From contig JAYWHT010000061.1 of assembly GCA_043777595.1 (NCBI GenBank), positions 55,212 to 119,211 of the forward strand: a DNA stretch of 64,000 nucleotides, written 5' to 3'. Each line of letters opens with the position of its first letter. The stretch's first letter is position 1. The DNA comes from JAYVJH01 sp043777595. Its GTDB lineage: Bacteria > Bacteroidota > Bacteroidia > Cytophagales > Spirosomataceae. Positions 23,282 to 30,913 of the stretch are shown here, one piece after another. The notes beneath the pieces were generated by a model. The model did not search any database. It saw only the letters and a program-made list of their open reading frames with translations, and had not been told where the DNA came from. The position numbers and the translations under genes are program-made.

Positions 23282-23824
23282 ATGGAAAAAATACACGCTA
23301 CAACCGTCGTCGGAATCGTTCATAATGGTCAAGTATCGCTTGGTGCCGATGGGCAGGCTACGATGGGTAATACCGTTGCCAAAAGCAATGTCAAAAAAGT
23401 ACGCTCACTCATGGGCGGTAAGGTACTAACAGGCTTTGCAGGTTCAACTGCTGACGCTTTTACGCTTTTGGAGCGATTTGAAGAAAAACTCAATGCCTAT
23501 GGCGGTAATCTCAAACGGGCGGCCATCGAACTCGCCAAAGACTGGCGCACTGACCGTTATTTACGCAAACTCGAAGCCATGCTTATTGTAGCCTGCAAAG
23601 ACGAACTATTAGTAATTTCGGGAACAGGCGACGTACTCGAACCCGACAACCAAGTGGCGGCTATTGGCTCTGGCTCAATGTATGCACAAGCGGCGGCCCT
23701 TGCTCTCAAAAAACACGCCACACACCTCACCGCCGAAGAAATGGTACGTGAAAGCCTGCACATTGCGGCTGATATTTGTATTTATACCAACCATAATTTA
23801 GTAGTTGAGAAAATTGATGCGTAA
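23282..23824 (+). CDS. hslV: ATP-dependent protease subunit HslV
   Basis: The proteolytic half of the HslUV (ClpQY) protease. The 180-residue length and sequence are typical: HATTVVGIVHNGQVSLGADG, with the nucleophilic Thr exposed after removal of MEKIHA, then GQATMGNTVAKSNVKKVR and VAAIGSGSMYAQAAA. HslU, the ATPase, is not in the window. No promoter box is evident in the 150-bp gap upstream, which holds repeats. Confidence 0.95.
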   Translation: MEKIHATTVVGIVHNGQVSLGADGQATMGNTVAKSNVKKVRSLMGGKVLTGFAGSTADAFTLLERFEEKLNAYGGNLKRAAIELAKDWRTDRYLRKLEAMLIVACKDELLVISGTGDVLEPDNQVAAIGSGSMYAQAAALALKKHATHLTAEEMVRESLHIAADICIYTNHNLVVEKIDA

Positions 23825-23865
23825 ATTTGTGCTTTATTGAAAAAAATCAAAATAGAAAAAATGAA

Positions 23866-24198
23866 ATGAATACGGAAAAAACATTTTGGCTTTCTTACGA
23901 TTTAGGATTGAAAGGCGACTATAATTCGCTTTACAGTTGGCTTGATAAATACCATGCAAAAGAGTGCGGCGACAGTTTTGCTATGTTTAAGCATATTTGT
24001 AAGACAGATAACCCCAAAGACGAAATCAAAAAAGATTTGGAAGCAAGTGTGAAATTTAACAAAACAGACCGAGTGTATTTGATATGGCGAGATGATGAAA
24101 AAAAAACAAACGTAGGTGTCTTTGTCATTGGAAACAGAAAATCAGCCCCTTGGGAGGGCTATGCTTCAACCAACGCCGAGCAGTCAATAGATTATTAA
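23866..24198 (+). CDS. Probable antitoxin or partner of the PIN-domain gene
   Basis: The start is set at 23866 (MNTEKTFWLSYDLGLKGDYN), giving 110 residues; the longer frame from 23827 has an unlikely N terminus. The product is a small alpha-beta protein (KTDRVYLIWRDD, then VGVFVIGNRKSAPWEGY), not recognised. The next gene, a PIN-domain protein, begins 3 nt after its stop. Tight coupling suggests an antitoxin or immunity role; no DNA-binding motif is visible. Confidence 0.5.
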   Translation: MNTEKTFWLSYDLGLKGDYNSLYSWLDKYHAKECGDSFAMFKHICKTDNPKDEIKKDLEASVKFNKTDRVYLIWRDDEKKTNVGVFVIGNRKSAPWEGYASTNAEQSIDY

Positions 24199-24201
24199 GT
24201 T

Positions 24202-24627
24202 ATGGCCAAAAATATTATTGCAGACACAGGGTTTTGGTTTGCACTCTATGAGCCGAGAGATACTTTTTTTAGTAAAGCCAATGAGATTATAGACTTAACT
24301 GAAAATCAAAATATATTACTCCCATGGCCAGTATTGTACGAGACCATTAACACAAGATTTGCAAAACGAAAAGAGTACATGAAGCCGTTTGAAATTTTTG
24401 TGCGTAAATCAAATGTAACTCTAATTGATGACAAAGATTACAAGGAAAGAGCTTTGGAGTTAGCGTTTGAATATTCAAGTATTGGGAAGCGTTATTTTAG
24501 CTTAGTTGATATAATTTTAAGACAAATTCTCTCAGACGACTCTTTTAAAATTGATTATTTATTGACTTTTAACGCCAAAGACTTTATTGATGTCTGTAAA
24601 AAAAGAAATATTGAAATTTATACTTGA
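24202..24627 (+). CDS. PIN-domain protein, probable toxin RNase
   Basis: The 141-residue product has the PIN acidic set: Asp8 in IIADTGFWFALYE, Glu47 in LYETINTRF, Asp103 in SLVDIILRQIL and Asp127 in LTFNAKDFIDV. These bind Mg2+ or Mn2+ for ribonuclease activity in VapC-type toxins. Length is normal for the family. The upstream gene ending 3 nt before it is the likely partner. Confidence 0.8.
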   Translation: MAKNIIADTGFWFALYEPRDTFFSKANEIIDLTENQNILLPWPVLYETINTRFAKRKEYMKPFEIFVRKSNVTLIDDKDYKERALELAFEYSSIGKRYFSLVDIILRQILSDDSFKIDYLLTFNAKDFIDVCKKRNIEIYT

Positions 24628-24678
24628 TAAGCAACTTACAGCCAATAAACTAAGTTTTGTGAGGCACACCGCTACTTT

Positions 24679-26256
24679 ATGAACGAACAAATACTGATTT
24701 TAGATTTTGGCTCACAATATACCCAGCTCATTGCCCGCAGAGTACGTGAGTTGAATGTTTATTGCGAAATACACCCTTATAATAAAATCCCTGCCATTAC
24801 GCCCAACATCAAAGGACTGATATTGTCGGGTAGCCCTTGCTCGGTACGAGATGCCGACTCGCCACGAGTTGATTTAGAGCCATTTAGAGGTAAAATGCCT
24901 GTTTTAGGTGTTTGTTATGGCGCACAAATGCTGGCGCAAATGAACGGCGGTGAAGTACGAGCGTCTAAACTTCGAGAATACGGACGAGCCGAATTAAGAA
25001 TTAAGAATTATGAATTAAGAATTAAAGAAGACCAATACCCAACGACTAACGACTCTGGACTAACGACTATTTTCAAGGACTTGTCCGACCAAAGTCAAGT
25101 TTGGATGTCTCATGCTGATACGATAGTGTCGCTGCCCGATAATTTTAAAATCATAGGCTCGACCGAAAGCGTTGAAATGGCGGCCTTTAAGATTGACAAC
25201 GAAGAAACCTATGGTATTCAGTTTCACCCCGAAGTAACCCACTCGACAGAAGGCAAAATACTGCTAAAAAACTTTGTAAACGACATCTGTGGCTGCTCGT
25301 CAGGCTGGACATCAGAGTCGTTTGTCGATACGTCCATTGCCGAACTCAAATCCAAACTCGGTAACGATAAAGTTGTGATGGCACTGTCGGGCGGAGTCGA
25401 TTCGACTGTGGCCGCTACGTTGGTACACAGGGCCATTGGTCAAAATCTTTTTTGTATTTTTGTCGATAATGGCTTACTTCGCAAAGACGAATTTGAGTCG
25501 GTACTACATTCATACCGAAACATGGGGCTGAACATCAAGGGCGTAAATGCGACCGACCAGTTTTATACTGCTCTCAAAGATCTGACCGACCCCGAAGCCA
25601 AACGTAAAGCCATCGGCAAGGCGTTTATTGATGTTTTCGATCAAGAATCACATTTGTTAGAAGACATTAAATGGTTGGGACAAGGTACGATTTACCCAGA
25701 TATAATAGAATCGGTATCGGTCAAAGGGCCGTCGGCTACCATCAAGTCGCACCATAACGTAGGCGGCTTGCCCGATTTTATGAAACTCAAAATCGTTGAG
25801 CCGCTCAATACACTCTTCAAAGACGAAGTACGAGCCGTTGGCCGTGCGCTGGGTATCGACAATTCAATATTACAGCGTCACCCGTTTCCTGGGCCAGGGT
25901 TAGCTATCCGAATTTTGGGCGACATTACCGCCGACAAAGTCGCTATCTTACAAGAAGTAGATGCCATATTTGTCAATGGCCTCAAAACCAGCGGCTTGTA
26001 TAACGAAGTCTGGCAAGCAGGAGCGATGCTGCTGCCTGTGCAGAGTGTAGGTGTTATGGGCGACGAGCGTACTTACGAGCGGGTAGTAGCCCTCAGAGCC
26101 GTAACCAGCGTGGACGGTATGACGGCAGACTGGGCGCATTTGCCGTATAGTTTCTTGGCCGATATATCCAACGAAATTATCAATAAAGTAAAAGGTGTCA
26201 ATCGTGTGGTTTATGATATTTCATCAAAACCCCCAGCTACAATAGAGTGGGAATAA
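24679..26256 (+). CDS. guaA: GMP synthase (glutamine-hydrolysing) with a repeat-derived insert
   Basis: Converts XMP to GMP. The 525-residue protein has the glutamine amidotransferase domain (ILDFGSQYTQLIARRVREL, nucleophile Cys79 in LGVCYGAQ, GIQFHPEVTHS), the ATP pyrophosphatase P-loop ALSGGVDST and the C-terminal dimerisation domain ending RVVYDISSKPPATIEWE. Residues of about 105-130 are unusual: between SKLREYGRAEL and TTIFKDL there are ~24 extra residues (RIKNYELRIK..., PTTNDSG) encoded by AATTAAGAATTAAG and CCAACGACTAACGAC repeats. The insert lies in a surface region, so activity is probably kept. Confidence 0.95.
   Translation: MNEQILILDFGSQYTQLIARRVRELNVYCEIHPYNKIPAITPNIKGLILSGSPCSVRDADSPRVDLEPFRGKMPVLGVCYGAQMLAQMNGGEVRASKLREYGRAELRIKNYELRIKEDQYPTTNDSGLTTIFKDLSDQSQVWMSHADTIVSLPDNFKIIGSTESVEMAAFKIDNEETYGIQFHPEVTHSTEGKILLKNFVNDICGCSSGWTSESFVDTSIAELKSKLGNDKVVMALSGGVDSTVAATLVHRAIGQNLFCIFVDNGLLRKDEFESVLHSYRNMGLNIKGVNATDQFYTALKDLTDPEAKRKAIGKAFIDVFDQESHLLEDIKWLGQGTIYPDIIESVSVKGPSATIKSHHNVGGLPDFMKLKIVEPLNTLFKDEVRAVGRALGIDNSILQRHPFPGPGLAIRILGDITADKVAILQEVDAIFVNGLKTSGLYNEVWQAGAMLLPVQSVGVMGDERTYERVVALRAVTSVDGMTADWAHLPYSFLADISNEIINKVKGVNRVVYDISSKPPATIEWE
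24990..25070 (+). repeat. Simple-phrase repeat read through in frame in guaA
   Basis: GAATTAAGAATTAAG phrases are followed by CCAACGACTAACGAC (25039-25053) and CTAACGACTAT. The 15-mer recurs at 54077-54091 inside the altronate dehydratase gene. Confidence 0.75.
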
Positions 26257-26263
26257 GTTTAAA

Positions 26264-26334
26264 GATGTGTATGATGTAGGGTATATGATGTATGAAATTT
26301 CTTTTTATACATCATATACCCTACATCATACATC
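26264..26334. repeat. Long inverted repeat between guaA and the next gene
   Basis: Perfect 25-bp arms (26269-26293 and 26307-26331) around a 13-nt loop, built from ATGATGTA words. It ends 9 nt before the next ATG and fills the whole intergenic gap. It could terminate guaA transcription or hairpin at the leader of the downstream gene. Confidence 0.8.
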
Positions 26335-26343
26335 GAAAGAATC

Positions 26344-27753
26344 ATGCTTAGTTTTTTTAAAGTAAACGCAAATTACCATTGGATTAGCCTTGTAGCTTTA
26401 CTGGGCTTGATGCGTCTGCCTTTTTTATTTTATCCTCTTCCCTTGCTCATACCAGAATTACAGTGGATGCTGATAGGCGAAAAAATGGGACAAGGATTCA
26501 TGCTTTATCGAGATATTTGGGACAATTTAAGCCCACTTTCGGCCGTTGTATATTGGCTCATCGACTCTTTTTTTGGGCGGTCGCAGGTAGCATATCAACT
26601 CATTGCTGCTATTCTGACTATCTTTCAAGCATTGTATTTTAATTATTTGGGTCAAGAGCGGCAGTTTTTTAGTGAGCGCAACTATGTACCAGCTTTTTTG
26701 TACTTGCTTTTTGCTAATATTTCTTTCGATTTTAGCACACTTTCGCCAGCTCTCATTTCTACTACATTTATATTGCTTGCTCTGGGCGGACTTACCAAAC
26801 AGATGCAGAGAGAAGGCGTAACCGAAGATGTGTTTGAAATAGGTTTTTACCTGAGTATGGCCACACTTTTTTATATTCCTTCCGTTGTTTTTTTGGTCTG
26901 GATAGTCTTAGTGTTGTTCATCTATACAGGTGCAACTATTCGGCTACACGCATTGGCTATTTTTGGATTTTTGTTTCCAATTGCGCTTACTTTAATATTT
27001 TTCTTTTTTCAAAATGCCTCTGATTCACTCAATCGAAATCTGTTATTCTCTATTTTTCAGACACGTCAATACAATTTAAACTCGTTCCAGGCGGTTATAG
27101 TAGTGTTTTTTATACCTGTTTTAATTGGGGTTTTGGGTTTTTTTAGAACAGTTTCGTTTGGACGATTTACCAATTATCAAAGTCGCGTTCAGCAAATAAT
27201 GATGTTGTGGTTTATAATGGGTATGCTTACTGTCGTCTTGATGCCGTACATTGCACCCATGCAGTTTATGGTACTTTTGCCGCCGATCGTATTTTTTGCT
27301 AACAACTTTTTTTTACTCTCAAAACGCCGCCTTTGGCTCTCTGAGCTACTTACGTTCGTTATATTTTTGGGTATTTTTGGGCTTCAATATAGCGCTCTAA
27401 CAAACCCGACATCAGGCTGGACGGTAGCACGATTGGATAATCTACGAACTCAAACCAAGCAATTACCCATCGAAATCAAAAACCAAAGGATATTAGTTAT
27501 CGGAAACGATGAAGGCGAATACCGAGATAATTTTCCAGCAACACCTTATCTCAACTGGGACTTAGCACAATATGACTTAGAAAATCCCGAAAACTACCAA
27601 AGTGTCATTAGTATTTACGACAACTTTACAGCTGACCCTCCCAAATATGTCATTGACAAAACCAATACGATGACCAAAATTTTTAAACATATTCCCCAAC
27701 TTGCCAATCGATACAAAACCACCAATCAGAAGGGGATTTATGTACTAAAATAA
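26344..27753 (+). CDS. Polytopic membrane protein, DUF6427-like
   Basis: The 469-residue product has about ten hydrophobic segments and a C-terminal soluble part of ~110 residues (VARLDNLRTQTKQLPIEIKN, then LNWDLAQYDLENPENYQSVI). The N-terminal part (LMRLPFLFYPLPLLIPELQW, MLYRDIWDNLSPLSAVVYW) resembles Bacteroidota membrane proteins annotated DUF6427 or mannosyltransferase-like, with the conserved Asp after a periplasmic Tyr-Arg. Function is unknown. The assignment rests on recall of the family's topology. Confidence 0.55.
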   Translation: MLSFFKVNANYHWISLVALLGLMRLPFLFYPLPLLIPELQWMLIGEKMGQGFMLYRDIWDNLSPLSAVVYWLIDSFFGRSQVAYQLIAAILTIFQALYFNYLGQERQFFSERNYVPAFLYLLFANISFDFSTLSPALISTTFILLALGGLTKQMQREGVTEDVFEIGFYLSMATLFYIPSVVFLVWIVLVLFIYTGATIRLHALAIFGFLFPIALTLIFFFFQNASDSLNRNLLFSIFQTRQYNLNSFQAVIVVFFIPVLIGVLGFFRTVSFGRFTNYQSRVQQIMMLWFIMGMLTVVLMPYIAPMQFMVLLPPIVFFANNFFLLSKRRLWLSELLTFVIFLGIFGLQYSALTNPTSGWTVARLDNLRTQTKQLPIEIKNQRILVIGNDEGEYRDNFPATPYLNWDLAQYDLENPENYQSVISIYDNFTADPPKYVIDKTNTMTKIFKHIPQLANRYKTTNQKGIYVLK

Positions 27754-27816
27754 ATCGCAAATTTGGTATTCAAGATTCAGTTTGGTATTTTGCACTTGTA
27801 ATTTAAACGTATAACA

Positions 27817-28398
27817 ATGAATACTATTTTAGAAATAGAAAAACGTTTTGGTTTTGACGATGACGAGTTTTTTGACTTTTGCCAGCAAAACGATGGCCTT
27901 AGTTTTGAACGTGATGTACAAGGAAATATTTTAGTGATGCCAAATACAGGAGGAAAAACAGGACAACTAAATTTTGAACTGATTATTGAGTTTGGAATTT
28001 GGAACAGGACAAACAATTTTGGGGTTTGTTTCGATTCATCGACTGCATTCAGATTGCCGTCTTCGGCGGTGCGCTCGCCCGATGTTGCCTATGTGTCGCA
28101 CCTACGTTGGGAGGCTCTGACAGCCAAAGAGCAGCGGCAGTTTCCACCACTTTGCCCCGATTTTGTTTTAGAACTTATGTCCGAAACTGACGACCTCAAA
28201 GAAGCCCGCCGCAAAATACAAGACGAATGGATAGCCAACGGCTGCCTATTGGCATGGCTTGTTTTTCCAGCCCAAGAAACAGTGTATGTTTATCGTCAGA
28301 ACGGCGAAATACAGCTTGTTACAGGTTTTGATAAGATACTCTCAGGCGAAGATGTGCTACTGGGTTTTGAATTGGATTTAAGTAAATTAAAGAAATAG
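27817..28398 (+). CDS. Uma2-family (DUF820) putative endonuclease
   Basis: The 193-residue product has the PD-(D/E)XK core of the Uma2 family: TAFRLPSSAVRSPDVAYVSH with the first Asp, PPLCPDFVLELMSETDDLKE with the catalytic Glu, and RKIQDEWIANGCLLAWLVFP as the Lys-bearing helix and final strand. Uma2 proteins are widespread in cyanobacteria and Bacteroidota; their biological role is unsettled. A second, more diverged copy is at 52233-52853. No partner gene is adjacent. Confidence 0.8.
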   Translation: MNTILEIEKRFGFDDDEFFDFCQQNDGLSFERDVQGNILVMPNTGGKTGQLNFELIIEFGIWNRTNNFGVCFDSSTAFRLPSSAVRSPDVAYVSHLRWEALTAKEQRQFPPLCPDFVLELMSETDDLKEARRKIQDEWIANGCLLAWLVFPAQETVYVYRQNGEIQLVTGFDKILSGEDVLLGFELDLSKLKK

Positions 28399-28421
28399 CG
28401 GTTATTTTTTTCAATTCAAAT

Positions 28422-28487
28422 ATGTTAGGTCATTTGGCGTTTGTATTGATAGTGGTGATTAGTGTCTTACTACTTTCATTAACCTAA
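28422..28487 (+). CDS. Candidate 21-residue membrane microprotein
   Basis: ATG at 28422 opens MLGHLAFVLIVVISVLLLSL plus one Thr, then TAA. It is almost entirely hydrophobic and ends 9 nt before the YHYH gene. It could be a real small membrane peptide or a leader; it is also short enough to occur by chance. Confidence 0.3.
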   Translation: MLGHLAFVLIVVISVLLLSLT

Positions 28488-28496
28488 CAAACATTC

Positions 28497-29813
28497 ATGC
28501 GAACCGTCCTCCTTGTTTTGCTAATAGCTGCACCTATTCTGTTGGTTGCCCACAATAACCCCCAAACGACTGAAAGTACAAGAGCATGGCGATATACCGA
28601 CAAAAGCATAGCAGCTAAAGGTGATTTTCTTTTTTCTGATAATGGTAAAGTACATATTTTTGATTTACGACACAAAACAATATCACTACCTGTCAATGCC
28701 CTTTCTTGGGTCGATAAAAACTATCTCGAAAGGCAGTCTGTACGAATCAAGAGCCTCAATGTACAACAGCCTACCCAGCCCAAATTGATGACCGATGCTG
28801 TTTTGTTTGGTGGTATTCTGACAATGGTATTTTTGTTAATTAGCTTGCGATTGGGTTTTCAAGTCCACTACCTCAAACCAGCTTTGGCGTTTTCGATGGT
28901 TTTGTTGATGTTTGCTTGCCAAAAGACAATCGTAGATACTGTTGTAAGCAGCCTTAAATCTGACCCAGCTACGATGGCTACTGCCTTTGCCCCTTACAAA
29001 CCATTGGTTACAACTCGCTGGGACAATACTTATTTTTATATTGAGTCCAACGGCTTGCCAGCCCACAATATGATGGTTGGTATCATAAATTGGCAGCAGC
29101 AAGTACCTACTAATCAGCCTTATACGGGCAGTAACGCTTGGTCTATACCACTTGGGCCTACGCTTTCAACGAACCCACTCAGCACCAAAACTAACTTTAT
29201 GAAAGGGGCGATTGCTATTGCAGCCAACGGTATTCCGATTTTCAATCCACTCAATAACCGTGGTGAAGACTCATTTTTGATAGGTGAACTTGACCAATGG
29301 GGTGGCCATTGTGGCAAAGCCGACGACTATCACTATCATATTTCGCCCATACACTTGCAAGCTACCAGCAGTAACTTACCTATTGCTTACGCCTTAGACG
29401 GCTTTGCGGTCTATGGCACTAAAGAACCCGATGGCTCGGCCATGCAAACTCTTGATCAATACCATGGCCATATCGGGGCTAATGGCGTGTATCACTATCA
29501 TGGTACAACTACTTATCCTTACATGATTGGGGCAATGCGAGGCAATGTGTCGCTTGATCCGGCTACGACAGCACCCGAAAATCAAGTATTTCCACAAGCC
29601 AAGATGTTTCCGATTAGGCCACCAGGCGACCCGCTCAAAGGTGCTTCGATAGCGATATTTAAGACAACGGGTACAAATGCTTATTCGCTTGATTATTTGG
29701 TAAACAACCAAAAAGCGAATATCAGTTATAGTTGGGACAACGCCAATAATTATACTTTTACAGTTACAGGAACAGACGGCAAGGCAATTACTTCAAAATA
29801 TACCAGAAAATGA
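28497..29813 (+). CDS. YHYH-domain protein with an N-terminal SHD1-like, membrane-anchored extension
   Basis: The 438-residue product has two parts. Residues 1-20 are a signal or anchor; about 30-85 resemble an SLA1-homology SHD1 fold (AWRYTDKSIAAKGDFLFSD, ISLPVNALSWVDKNYLERQ); then come transmembrane residues 103-119 and a second hydrophobic stretch ending in a lipobox-like LLMFACQK near 140. The rest is a YHYH domain (DDYHYHISPIHL, GVYHYHGTTTYPYM), a secreted family of unknown activity. YHYH proteins are normally lipoproteins, so the ~130-residue front part looks like a fused upstream gene. Confidence 0.7.
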   Translation: MRTVLLVLLIAAPILLVAHNNPQTTESTRAWRYTDKSIAAKGDFLFSDNGKVHIFDLRHKTISLPVNALSWVDKNYLERQSVRIKSLNVQQPTQPKLMTDAVLFGGILTMVFLLISLRLGFQVHYLKPALAFSMVLLMFACQKTIVDTVVSSLKSDPATMATAFAPYKPLVTTRWDNTYFYIESNGLPAHNMMVGIINWQQQVPTNQPYTGSNAWSIPLGPTLSTNPLSTKTNFMKGAIAIAANGIPIFNPLNNRGEDSFLIGELDQWGGHCGKADDYHYHISPIHLQATSSNLPIAYALDGFAVYGTKEPDGSAMQTLDQYHGHIGANGVYHYHGTTTYPYMIGAMRGNVSLDPATTAPENQVFPQAKMFPIRPPGDPLKGASIAIFKTTGTNAYSLDYLVNNQKANISYSWDNANNYTFTVTGTDGKAITSKYTRK

Positions 29814-29829
29814 AAGTACTTAATTTGAT

Positions 29830-30374
29830 ATTGAATAATTTTTGTATCAAGCCCGTTACCGAGCCCAATTAGCACGTCAATCCGCCTTTCGGCAATCAGC
29901 GGCTCTTTACGAGCAATTCCTGACATGGGGTACAAAATTTTCATATCTAAGCCACTGGCATAAGCCAAAAGTCCAGAAGTATTCAACATCAATTGGTCTG
30001 GAAAACAATAGATTGACTCTGAATTGAAATATGTAAATATGATGGTACACTCGCATATTTCGCCACCAAACCTACCGTAATCTTCAACTTGGTATTTACT
30101 GTACTTTTGCATTTTGCCAAAAATACTTTGCTTCTTTGATTGGTACTTGCGTAATATTCAGGCGGTTGATGCTTGTTCCTATTTTACTTTTACCCTGTCT
30201 TTTTTCTCTAAACCAAGTCTTAATACCAAAACTCCACATCGCTAAGGCTTGTAGTATAGTAGTTTTTCCTGAATTTTTGGGACCAATCAATACAGATGGC
30301 TGGCTAAAATCAATGGTGATGTTTTCTCCAAAACCTTTAAAGTTATTTATTTTGACATAGCTAATCAACTGCAT
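29830..30374 (-). pseudogene. Decayed AAA ATPase (RecF/OLD-like) gene
   Basis: The 92-codon frame from 30374 holds an N-terminal AAA fragment (YVKINNFKGFGENITIDFSQ) with Walker A IGPKNSGKTT. It stops at 30096. The next ~90 codons of the family continue in another frame (VEDYGRFGGEICECTIIF, then ILYPMSGIARKEPLIAERRI). The sequence loses similarity near 29830 and lacks Walker B. One frameshift near 30100 and a large 3' deletion are therefore present. It lies tail to tail with the YHYH gene. Confidence 0.65.
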
Positions 30375-30533
30375 AATTTCTGTTACAAATCAGACTACTT
30401 ATAAATCTTAGAGTACTTCATTTAAGTATTTATTCAAAACTAATACGGTGTTTTAATTTCGATAATTTATGGATTAAGAGCATTGTATTTGACTCACGAC
30501 ACCGTAATATATACTCACGACTCCTATGTTTTT

Positions 30534-30887
30534 TCAGGCTTTTTGTGTTGGCACAAATGCTACTCTACAAAAATAGCCTGCCATGCCCGCAAAACCTGCA
30601 ACAGTACCCCCTACGATAACTGTGGCCGAAAAAAGCAAGGCATTATAGGGCTGTCCTTTAAAGAATAGTGCCGTCATTCTTTGGGTCATAATGCCAGCGG
30701 TTGCGTTGTCTATAAAAAGAGCATACGCAAGCCAAAGAGTTGCAACTGCGGCAAAGGCTACACCAAAAGCCCCTCTGGCGGTTTTAGATTTCCAGCCACA
30801 AAGCAAAAAACAAACCACGGGCATCGTCCACCACGGCCCTAAGTACTGCGCTATTGCGCTGACGATTATAATAAGTATGTATAGCAT
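30534..30887 (-). CDS. Small integral membrane protein, unknown
   Basis: A 117-residue product with about four hydrophobic segments (LYILIIIVSAIAQYLGPWW, AFGVAFAAVATLWLAYALFI, FSATVIVGGTVAGFAGMAGY). No family is recognised beyond small membrane proteins typical of Bacteroidota. It follows the penicillin acylase gene on the same strand, 26 nt downstream, and may be co-transcribed with it. Confidence 0.65.
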   Translation of the reverse strand: MLYILIIIVSAIAQYLGPWWTMPVVCFLLCGWKSKTARGAFGVAFAAVATLWLAYALFIDNATAGIMTQRMTALFFKGQPYNALLFSATVIVGGTVAGFAGMAGYFCRVAFVPTQKA

Positions 30888-30913
30888 TTTTGGATTGTTG
30901 TAGTGTAATATAA

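Noticed and set aside
30483..30668. A 61-codon + strand frame opposite the small membrane protein at 30534
   Set aside because: Cys/His/Lys-rich, not matching a zinc-finger spacing, and opposite a well-formed membrane protein.
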